A stretch of 64,000 nt of DNA from Tachypleus tridentatus (Eukaryota > Arthropoda > Merostomata > Xiphosura > Limulidae): assembly GCF_004210375.1 (NCBI RefSeq), contig NC_134830.1, forward strand, positions 4,712,001-4,776,000, written 5' to 3'. Below the pieces are notes generated by a model that worked only from the letters and a program-made list of their open reading frames with translations, did no database searches and was not told the DNA's origin. Both the position numbers and the translations under genes were made by a program. Every line of letters begins with the position of its first letter. The first letter of the stretch is position 1. Of this stretch, positions 13,526-25,800 are shown in pieces.

Positions 13526-13818
13526 TCAGCTGTATGTGAAATAAGGGAAATGACATACTGTAATGAATGCACAATGTTTAACACATTGAGATACCTTACT
13601 AAGATATTTGTGTTTAAATTTTAACATGGAAGAAGAAAATTCATCACTTTGCATATTCTTCAGTTACAGACAAAGTTTGGTGTCTTCCAGAAAGTTTCTA
13701 ATTCAAAGCACTTCGTTTGTAATTTTATCAGTTATCAAAGGAAACTCTTATTACTTCAGATGGTTTAACTACTTGTGATATCTAAACTCTGTAAGGTGTA
13801 TGTCGTTATGCATAATAA

Positions 13819-13862
13819 TCACTGAGGTTTGGTCACTGTAAGAACAGCTGATGGAACCAACC
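13819..13862 (-). CDS. UBXN1: UBXN1 terminal exon
   Basis: Acceptor TTATTTCAG. It completes the split Gly codon and reads LVPSAVLTVTKPQ followed by TGA at 13819-13821. The last UBX strand in human UBXN1 is LVPSAVLIVAKK, so this is the true C-terminus. Confidence 0.95.
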
Positions 13863-16800
13863 CTGAAATAAAAGGAATGATAGTAGAGACTACCAAAAAG
13901 AAATGATTTGCCCAGTACAGTATCAGCTGTATCTAGTTTTAACACCACTGCTCTACATGTTCAACAACCCTAAAAGCCCAATTTTAGATACATAAAGTAG
14001 CCATGTCTTACATCACAGCAATAGATGGTCGAGGGTATATACATGTACAATTTTTTAAACAATTACCATCTGTAGAAATTTATCTACCCACAAGCCATTA
14101 CTGGACTCAGTATACTTCTGTTACCCATGTATTTTAAATCTCTGATGTGTATGTAAATCATTTTATATTAGACAAGTATTTAGAACTTTCTTTTCGTGTA
14201 TGGTAAACCATAAGTACAATGGTTTACACTTTCATGCAGGACAGTAGAATTCTATCGACTACAGCATCAGACAACATGGTTTATACTTTTCTAAAGCATT
14301 ACAGTAAGGAATAACTTGTTGATTTTGATGAACTTTCCAAAGATATGTTCCTACTTTTGGGAACAAAAGCATTCTGGACTCCAATACATCAAGTAAGTGT
14401 CTATACCAAAGACATCTGAACTCAATACATCAAATGTCTATACCAAAGACGTTCTGAACTCAAGTTATTATAACTTTAATACTGACCTAGAGCTTTCAAA
14501 GGCTTCTGCATATCTTCTTCAGTGAAGACTGTTCGAGGAAAGGTAGTCATCAACGAGAAGGGAAGATTTCCGTCTGTTCTGTTAAGTTCTATATACAGTC
14601 GAACTGCTGCCAATGATTCACTAGCACCAAAACTATTAGTTAGAGTCTGGCCATTTGACAAACGAATCTGTAAGGATGATATACAAACATTAAGGGCAGA
14701 TAAAACAAATTGTTAGGGAAATATTACTTTACCTAATATTAGGCCTCACTGAATTGGTTTGCCATTATTTACCTAATATTAGGCCTCACTGAATTGGTTT
14801 ACCATTATTTACCTAATATTAGGCCTCACTGAATTGGTTTGCCATTATTTACCTAATATTAGGCCTCACTGAATTGGTTTGCCATTATTTACCTAATATT
14901 AGGCCTCACTGAATTGGTTTACCATTAGTAAAATGTAAATAAACTGATATAATCAGGAACACAATAACCAATATATGTATTGAAATATTCTGATTCTTCA
15001 ATGGATATTTTGTATTCAACACTTAACCCTTTCTAATTACAGCAAGTTTCGTACACACAATCTATATAATATTTTATGTGAACTTAGAAAACAACATAAT
15101 TTGGTTGTATGATATTTCATGTGAAGTGTTGTTTTGTTGTTACTAAAAACTACTTTCTTTATCGTATTGTGTGTGCCTGAAATCCTCTAAATATATCCAA
15201 TATAATTATTTTTGAATCAGAGTGTAACTGTCATGTTTTGTTCAAACAACAGCTTACTTGTTTTCTCATCTATTCAATCAAACATTTACAGTTGTACAAA
15301 CAGTTTAACATTTTTCTCTGCAAATTACACTAATTATGTTTACAAGACACCAACTGTTACATGTTTTAGAGTAAAATGAATTATAATTACTATTTTTATT
15401 TATTTTATGAATCCTGTTATGCCAGCTTGCCTTCAACCCAAGAGAGTTACCCATTGTCCCAAATAAGGTTAACTGTATAATGTGCATCTCCTACAATAAC
15501 CATCTAATGGCAGTGAAAGTTGTATGTCAAGTGGCAGTTTAAGCACAGTGTACACTGCTCAACACTATCTTCTTGTTAAAATGGAGATCTGAATAATTAC
15601 ACCTTGAAACTATTGTGACAACTGTTAAAATACCACGATGGAGGTTATATGATGTCAACACTGGTAATAAGACTAAAGATCTAAACAGTTAGATTGTGAT
15701 AATGATGTGTCAACTCTTAAAATAAACACAGGAAATAGGTCAGAAGTATTGTGGAACTTTGTGGCCAACAGTAAGAATCATATAACAATGCTAATCATTT
15801 TATTTTGCACTTTGTGGTTATTACAAGTTCAGTAAAACTGATTAAGAGCATACAGAGTTAGTATAGAGAATACAGTAGATAAAATAAAAACGTTGATGTT
15901 TGTTCCCAAGGTTTTACAAATTACACATATGATACTTAATAAATTTCAAACAAAGTATTTTCAACCCTAAATTGAAAACAATTTTGCACTCAGAGCAAAT
16001 CAACACTGATTCCATATGGTTGTAGAAAAGTTTCTATAAAAATAATGTTTTTTGGTTGTTTTAAATATACACACAAGTATAGAAACTGGTAGTCATTGTA
16101 ATCCAAGGCAGTAGTAAAAGGGTTAAAATCATTAGAGAAATCACATAGTTCAGAGGAGGTAAAATTATTGACTTCAATAGGTTAATGAAGGAAGTACAAG
16201 TGATTTATAATAGCTATGGTAAGATGCCTGTAACACACCTGTAATCTACAACTATCGTATTCCTTTTTCGGTATAACAACCTCCTGAACAGGTTGTGATG
16301 ATGGGGAAGGAGCTGCCGTCACTGGAGGTCCTGTATGAAACTTCTCTTTTCGAGCTTGTTTATCTCTCTCAATTTCTTCTAGCACCCTCTGTCTAGAATT
16401 AGAAATAATACTCTTTGTAAGTTTTTATGTTAATATATAAATGTTAATTCACATGAAAACTTGCAACAAAACATTTGTAGAGGAAGCATTGTGTATTAAT
16501 GTACCAGTTACCCTTCATGCAAGCCTTTCACATGAACCTATTTTTGTCCCTTATGTTACTGATTATTACATGGTATCTTAGCCACAACATCAGAATCTCT
16601 TACATAACTGAAAACGAATTTGAGTTGTGCACATTAGTGGGTCCAGAGTTTTAGTAAAGGGTAGACATAACTTATTACAGATGGGAAGTAAGACCTAAGT
16701 GACAAGAAATTACCAAACAAAAAAAGACTCCAGGAACAATATTTTCTTTGTTAAATAGGGAGAAATCACATTATAAATTTCTGTTTGTTCCAAGTTATTT

Positions 16801-19800
16801 TATAACAATGCATGTTACTAGTCAGTCTGCCATATAAATATGTTTGTTCCAAGTTATTTTATAACAATGCATGTTACTAGTCAGTCTGCCATATAAATAT
16901 GTTTGTTCCAAGTTATTTTATAACAATGCATGTTACTAGTCAGTCTACCATATAAATATGTTTGTTCCAAGTTATTTTATAACAATGCATGTTACTAGTC
17001 AGTCTGCCATATAAATATGTTTGTTCCAAGTTATTTTATAACAATGCATGTCACTAGTCAGTCTACCATATAAATATGTTTGTTCCAAGTTATTTTATAA
17101 CAATGCATGTTACTAGTCAGTCTACCATATAAATATGTTTGTTCCAAGTTATTTTATAACAATGCATGTTACTAGTCAGTCTGCCATATAAATATGTTTG
17201 TTCCAAGTTATTTTATAACAATGCATGTTACTGGTCAGTCTACCATATAAATATGTTTGTTCCAAGTTATTTTATAACAATGCATGTTACTAGTCAGTCT
17301 ACCATATAAATATGTTTGTTCCAAGTTATTTTATAACAATGCATGTTACTGGTCAGTCTACCATATAAATATGTTTGTTCCAAGTTATTTTATAACAATG
17401 CATGTTACTGGTCAGTCTACCATATAAATATGTTTGTTCCAAGTTATTTTATAACAATGCATGTTACTAGTCAGTCTGCCATATAAATATGTTTGTTCCA
17501 AGTTATTTTATAACAATGCATGTTACTAGTCAGTCTACCATATAAATATGTTTGTTCCAAATTATTTTATAACAATGCATGTTACTAGTCAGTCTACCAT
17601 ATAAATATGTTTGTTCCAAGTTATTTTATAACAATGCATGTTACTAGTCAGTCTGCCATATAAATATGTTTGTTCCAAGTTATTTTATAACAATGCATGT
17701 TACTAGTCAGTCTACCATATAAATATGTTTGTTCCAAGTTATTTTATAACAATGCATGTTACTAGTCAGTCTACCATATAAATATGTTTGTTCCAAGTTA
17801 TTTTATAACAATGCATGTTACTAGTCAGTCTACCATATAAATATGTTTGTTCCAAGTTATTTTATAACAATGCATGTTACTAGTCAGTCTGCCATATAAA
17901 TATGTTTGTTCCAAGTTATTTTATAACAATGCATGTTACTAGTCAGTCTACCATATAAATATGTTTGTTCCAAATTATTTTATAACAATGCATGTTACTA
18001 GTCAGTCTACCATATAAATATGTTTGTTCCAAAGTTATTTTATAACAATGCATGTTACTAGTCAGTCTACCATATAAATATGTTTGTTCCAAGTTATTTT
18101 ATAACAATGCATGTTACTAGTCAGTCTACCATATAAATATGTTTGTTCCAAGTTATTTTATAACAATGCATGTTACTAGTCAGTCTACCATATAAATATG
18201 TTTGTTCCAAGTTATTTTATAACAATGCATGTTACTGGTCAGTCTACCATATAAATATTAAATATCATATTTGTATTTCTCTTGTTTCTACCATAATTAC
18301 CTTTGTATACATTTCAATGAAATGGAAAAAGAAGTTATGATTGTAGATGAAGTGGATAAAACCTTTCAGAAAATATTGTCATATCCATCTAAAAATGTCA
18401 TATATGTCCATCTAAAAATGTCATATATATCCATCTAAAAATGTCATATATGTCCATCTAAAAATGTCATATATGTCCATCTAAAAATGTCATATATGTC
18501 CATCTAAAAATGTCATATATATCCATCTAAAAATGTCATATATATCCATCTAAAAATGTCATATATGTCCATCTAAAAATGTCATATATGTCCATCTAAA
18601 AATGTCATATATATCCATCTAAAAAATGTCATATATGTCCATCTAAAATGTCATATATATCCATCTAAAAATGTCATATATATCCATCTAAAAATGTCAT
18701 ATATGTCCATCTAAAAATGTCATATATGTCCATCTAAAAATGTCATATATGTCCATCTAAAAATGTCATATATATCCATCTAAAAATGTCATATATATCC
18801 ATCTAAAAATGTCTCAGATGGACATCACACTAAGTCGTGCTATACTTTTATACAATTGCTTGTATATCTCTACTTGTCTCTAATATGAGAAACTTTCAGA
18901 GTGTGTGTGCAAAACAAGATAAACAAAATACACCTGGCCATCTTCTCTTCCAACTTTTCTCTTCGTTTCTGCTCAGCCAGCCTTTTTATTTCTTCCTCTT
19001 CCATCCTGTGAAATCACAAATCTTAACTGAACAAAGAACCAAAATTATTATCCAACATTAGTGCATTAGCTATAAATATTTTTCCTAGAAAAATACACTT
19101 TATGGGCCTAATAAGTTAAAAAACTGGAACACTTAAAAATCACAGACTATACAAATTACTACTTCTGAAGTCATTACAATCAGTTTCCAACAAAGGGATA
19201 TTCAAAAAAAGTCACTGTAATTTGTTTGTTTGTAATTAAGCACAAAACTACACAATGGCTATCAGTTCTCTGCTCATCACTGATATCAAAACTCGGTTCC
19301 TAATGATGTCAATCTGCAGTTACACTAATGTGCCACCAGAGGACATGTAAGTGAAATGGGTATTACTGTCCATGACAGATGTACAAACTGTTTGGACTAA
19401 TCCTTCCATACCATTACAGTATGTGAATTTCAACACTACGGTAATGTTTCACTGATCCAGGTTGACAACTGAATGAACCAAGGTGAGAATAGTTATCATT
19501 CTTTAGAAATTCCATTTACTTGTACCAAGAGTATGCCATAAAGATTCAGCTTGAATGAACATACTGATCAAACATAGGGTCTGAAATACCTCAAGCATGA
19601 GAAAAATGACCATGTACCAAATGTCAGAAAAGGGTCCAGATCCATAGTAACAAGAAGACTGGATGAGAATGGATAATTTGGTCATGTAGCAGTTAAAAAA
19701 ACATTTATGTCAATCACCAGATATTATTATGAGACTGAAATTTACTTAAAAGTACAAAAACTGAACTACTGAAAATTGGAAAAGAGTGTTATGGATAAAC

Positions 19801-22800
19801 AAGTCCAATATTGAAATGTTTGGTTCAAAGCATAGGTTACACATCTGGCTAAAAGAAAGGTGAAAAATACCTCAATGCATAGCACTTGCCATAAAGTGAG
19901 GTGGAAGTAGTGTGATGGTTGGGGGGTGTTTTCCTGCCAAGGTGACAGGATATATTTGCCAAATAGATGGAATTAATGGACCAGCACAAGCATCATCAGA
20001 TACTGATCCATCATTCTATATCCAATGGTTTTCATAATATCGTAATTAATTCTACTACATAATGACCCCAGACACTCATCCAACCTATGCAGAGATTACT
20101 TTGTTATGAAAGAAACTGCTGGAGTCATTCAAATTATGCAATGACCCCCACAGAACCCCAATCTCTTTAAGGGAATATATGAGAGAAATTTAGAGTAAAA
20201 TCCCAAAGGACACATTGACTAAATATGTTAAACAATGCATGAAAAACAGTTTGCAGTTATTAAAGCAAAATATTAATATTTAATAATATTTAATAATAAA
20301 GCAAAATATTAATTGTTTACTGAACTCAAACTCTTCCACTGAGTTTCTATTAAATATAAAGATTAATATACCTGAGGTTTCACCTTCCATTGTTCTTTTC
20401 ATGGAGCCTGAAATCTAATTTTTGACTTTATCCTAATACAGTACTGTACAACAAAATATTAATTAAAATCAAATAATCCAGCTTTCACTCTCACATCAGC
20501 TACACATTGTGTTTGCAAATAATCTCTCTCAATGAAGGGAATATTACAAATAAATAATAAGTAATTCATTATAATCCATAACTCTAATTTTCTTCATCAT
20601 AAACCTCAATATTGGTTTGTAATATGAATTGAACAGGAATTTGTTGAAAACTAATAGAAATGTCAGACAGAAACCACCTTAAAAAGCAGACTTATCCTTG
20701 AAACAACATCATAATCTTCTTTTCAATGGCTAAGATAACCTAACCACTGATAAACAAAATTAGTGATTTCACAATATCAAACAAAATCAGAATTTGCCTA
20801 CAAAACAATCAGCTGGACATATGACACCACAACTTAGATATACTGTATGTAATGTTGGGTGTGTTCATAACTTGTTTAAAAGTTGATTTACGTTATTATA
20901 AGTACATAACAGACAAGATGTTGTTCTCAGTGGCTGCTTTTGTATTCAATCATGTTAAATATACACTCACACAATGCCACTTGGCCCAGTAAATAATTAC
21001 TTTAAAAGACATAGAAAGTTTTATTTAAAATAATGTTTTAGACATTTGTTTCACTCGAAAAAGATGCTTTTCTACTGATAAAATTTAGCGCGTTTGTTTT
21101 GAATTTCGCACAAAGCTACATGAGGACTATCTGCTAATTTAGCAGTGTGAGACTAGAGGGAAGGCAGCTAGTCACCACCACCCACTGCCAACTCTTGGGC
21201 TACTCTTTTACCAACAAACAGTGGGACTGACCATCATATTATAATGCCCCCATGGCTGAGAGGGCAAGCACATATGGTGTGATGGCTATTCAAATCCTTC
21301 ACCTTCAGATTACAAGTCGAATGCCTTAACCCACCCGGCCATGCTGGGTCTAGTGTGTTTAATTAGAAGGGAGGTGTGTCTTACTTTAGACATATCTTTA
21401 AATCTACAAATAAGGATTGCAAAGAAACAGAGCTGGAGATCTAATGGTGACAGTTTACTCAAACTACAAATCCCTATTATGACTCCATTATAAAATTATT
21501 ACAAGTTGTAGTATAAGATCATACAGGAATTTTGTAATAAACTGAATATTGTAATAAACTTAATTCAACCTCCTTTATTTTGTTGTGCTACAAAACTTAA
21601 GTCCTACGTGTGTGCGTTAGTTGGAAACCAGATCTTGAGCACTGTCTGAAAACAGTCACATGAAAAGTTCCCAAGTTGCATGTTATTACTGACTATTGTT
21701 AATCACTGCTCAAGCATGCTGTTTCTACATGAATTTTCATAAGTAATTTCAGCAAGTACCTGGATTGTGATGGCCGTTGGACGGTGCTGATGCAATGTAA
21801 TTTCTGCCCAGTGCTATGAATGTCAAAGTGAAGAAATTCAACCAAGCACTGGAAAACAGCAGGAATAACTATGACTCTCTCAAGGTAGCCAAATGCCTCA
21901 TCATCTAATTAGTGATGCACACTAACTAGTTACCTAAACTTGTTGGTATGAAGGCCCACAAATAAGTGAAGTGTCTAGCTATAAGGGTTAATGTATATCC
22001 TACAAAAGAGGCCCTCAGCAGAGGTAACCTCAGTAAGAACAAGGATTCTGCAAAGTGCTGGGGTTGTACAGCCATGAGGGAGACCCTATGTCATCTTAGC
22101 GGTCAATGTCCGAAGTTAAAGTCAATGAGAATATGCTGTCACACTAAGATCTGTTACCATTTGGTAAAAGATGCCTCCTATAAAGGGTGGAAGGCTCTTC
22201 AAGAATCCACCTTTGAGATAGGTAGTGGTGAACGCCGAAGACCTGATCTAATCTTCCATAACGATGAAGAAGCCGCAGTTGTTGTACGTACGGTCCAATA
22301 CAAACTCATGTACAACTCGTTACAAGAAGCATACGAGTCAAAGGTTTCTTGATATCAAGATCTAGCACCTCAAGTATAAGAACTCAGGGGTGCTACTTCC
22401 GTTGTTTTTCATGGTCTACCAATAGGTGCCCATGGTGCCTGGTTGCCTGTAAACATGGAAGTTCTAGCAGACCTGGATATCAATTCCAAATATTTTGAAC
22501 AGTTCTTGTGTAGGCATACAATCCTCTGCACACTTGACATCCTGTGGAAAGCGATTAATGAAAAAAATCTCGCTTGGTAGGAATTGTCGGAATTCCATCA
22601 AAGTATTTTTCCCTGTATCATGTCATTCGTGTTTGACATCCAGCATCTGTCGGTATCGTCAACCGTGACATAAAATATCGATAGCCAAATGCCTTTTCAT
22701 CTAATTAGTGATGCACATGAATGGATTAGCTAGATTCCCACTGTTCCTATCTAGCAAAACCACAGCCAAGGGAATTGGCTTTGCTTTTTAGCCATTTCCT

Positions 22801-25800
22801 ACTCAAAAAACAGTGGCAATTCTTTCTACTGTATATTATCTTAGCTGAAATTGTGTGTATTTAGTATTTATTACCATTGTAAATAGCACTATTTTGTATA
22901 TTTGAAGGTAGCAGTTGTAAATGTTGTCTATAATTGGAGACTTGTGCCAAATGTGTTGCTGTTATCCATTATGTATGCATTATTAAATTGAATCAAAGTA
23001 CAAATATTATATTTTCAAGCCTAAAACTGGGGACTTTAAAAAAACAACAAAAAAAACAAGGCTAGAAATAGTGTCTACATATTTTCTCAAGTTAAATCAG
23101 CTACCATTTTGAGTTATAAGCACCAAATGTATAGCATAAACGGAAAAACAACTTTTATTACTGACTTGTGACGTATTTCCAAATGGCATCACCATCATCT
23201 TTGTCAGACGTTTTACTGTAGTTTCTGCCCACAATTGATATGTAATAAACATACTTTATTTTAAATAAATACTCTTTTGAGTATTTCAAACAAAATGAAA
23301 AGAATACCAAAAGAAATTATAAAGTACATCCCCCAACTCGTGGTTTGTTACTAAGTGATGTAAACTTCACATTAGAATCCTTTGTTCACGTGGGAACTTC
23401 ATGTAATCAATATTTAAATAAACATTTGTCAACTCAACATTGATATAGATTATAACCTTTTCTATTGCATCATTCTTAGCCACGGGTTATAACCTTTTCT
23501 ATCGCATCATTCTTAGCCACGGGTTATAACCTTTTATATTGCATCATTCTTAGCCACTGGCTATAACCTTTTATATTGCATCATTCTTAGCCACTGGCTA
23601 TAACCTTTTATATTGCATCATTCTTAGCCACTGGCTATAACCTTTTATATTGCATCATTCTTAGCCACTGGCTATAACCTTTTATATCGCATCATTCTTA
23701 GCCATGGGTTATAACCTTTTCTATCGCATCATTCTTAGCCATGGGTTATAACTTTTTCTATCGCATCATTCTTAGCCACCGGCTCTAGCTGTTTTTAATG
23801 TTAAGCTTCATTAGTAACTATCAAGATCACAAGATACACCAAATAAGGAAGGGCCTTAAATATAAAACCACTGATAGACAAGGAAAAATCATGTAAGAAC
23901 AGTAGATGTGTGTCACTGTATTTCCAAGGGAAGAGAGTTCAGGATGATCAGAAAAATGCAAAAACTTAATAAATGGTTCACACATAAGACTTCAGAACTG
24001 CCATTTCTGGCTCAATAAACGGTTCACACACAAGACTTCACAACTGCCATTTCTGGCTCAATAAACGGTTCACACACACAAGACTTCACAACTGCCATTT
24101 CTGGCTCAATAAACGGTTCACACACACAAGACTTCACAACTGCCATTTCTGGCTCAATAAACGGTTCACACACACAAGACTTCACAACTGCCATTTCTGG
24201 CTCAATAAACGGTTCACACACACAAGACTTCACAACTGCCATTTCTGGCTCAATAAACGGTTCACACACAAAAGAATTCACAACTGCCATTTCTGGCTCA
24301 ATAAACGGTTCACACACAAGACTTCACAACTGCCATTTCTGGCTCAATAAACGGTTCACACACAAGACTTCACAACTGCCATTTCTGGCTCAATAAACGG
24401 TTCACACACAAGACTTCACAACTGCCATTTCTGGCTCAATAAACGGTTCACACACAAGACTTCACAACTGCCATTTCTGGCTCAATAAACGGTTCACACA
24501 CAAAAGACTTCACAACTGCCATTTCTGGCTCAATAAACGGTTCACACACACAAGACTTCACAACTGCCATTTCTGGCTCAAAAAATGGTTCACACACAAG
24601 ACTTCAGAACTGCCATTTCTGATCACTTTGATAAAAAAAAATATTAAAATAATTAGAATTATTTTTTTAGTTAAATTTTGACAGTTAATACTTGACTAAC
24701 TTCTGTTTTGCAAGAGTTAGTTCTTGGCCTGCTTTCCTTCTCTGCTTTTCCTTTTCAATAGCACTTTTCTTTTCAAGTTCGTTCCTTTCTAACCTTCTCT
24801 GTTTAATTCTCTCTTCTAATCTGGAAGTCAAAAAGTTTTACACTGAAAATTAAATACACTCACAAGAAAACTTAATAAAACGTCTCTTGATAAAAATGTA
24901 AAGAACTTAAATGGATAAAGCTCCAAGTCTCGAGTTAAGATAAAACAGTAGTGAAATTCTTATTTCTTTAATGGCAGTTTCTCTCTCTTACATTTTCACA
25001 ACAATAAATATATACTTTTTACATATGGTACCACAACACCTTATCATAAGCGTAAGGTAAACAAATCCACTAATACATTATAAACCATCATGCAACTGGG
25101 TATTTTGATAAACTTTCTTTAGTATTGCTTCTCGGATTTTTCTCAAGAGAAACAAATTCCTCACTGAATTTCAGAAAGTGAAACATCCATGTAACACAGA
25201 CATATCTACTTTGTGTGTCATAACAATATAACACAATCAAGTAAGTTTTAACCTGAAGTAAGAACAAACTGAACCATTGTAATTTGATTCATTTGTGTAT
25301 GTAGTGAAACCACGTACACATTCAATGACAAAACTTACATTACAGTTGTCTTCTCTGTGATTTTTTCCATTGTTTTACATTTTTGAATCATTTTGATCAG
25401 AAAATATAATAATTTGTTTTAACTAATAACTGTTTGAATGTCTTTGTACCTATGATTTTTCCACAATTGTTAATCATCAACATCCCATAATATCCAAAGA
25501 ATCTTTCACAAAAAGCAAATGACATCATAACACAGCTAACCATATTTCTTTACATGTCCAAATGAACTAATTACTGTTTGGAATTTCCCAGATATGACTA
25601 CAATCTATCATTACATAATCATTATAATACGTTCCGAAGAGCAGGCTCGTATGAAACATAAAACTGATTACGTGCCCTGAAAGCAAAACTAATTATTTAT
25701 CAACAACATGTCTCTGCCAGGTATTAATTTTGGTGGACAAAACTCAAAAACTTTCCACTTTAAGCACCATCATTAATGCCCAGACATAACATGTTAGTAA

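Noticed and set aside
16782-18257. CRISPR-like array
   Set aside because: Units are contiguous tandem copies without unique spacers, in eukaryotic intron DNA.
21762-22778. Functional 28S rRNA gene
   Set aside because: Only about 260 nt of 28S are present, interrupted by R2, with CpG decay and an internal deletion.
24024-24317. 97-residue minus frame with repeated CEPFIEPEMAVVKSCV
   Set aside because: It is the same effect in the 46-48-bp array, and the frame breaks as soon as units of 46 bp appear.
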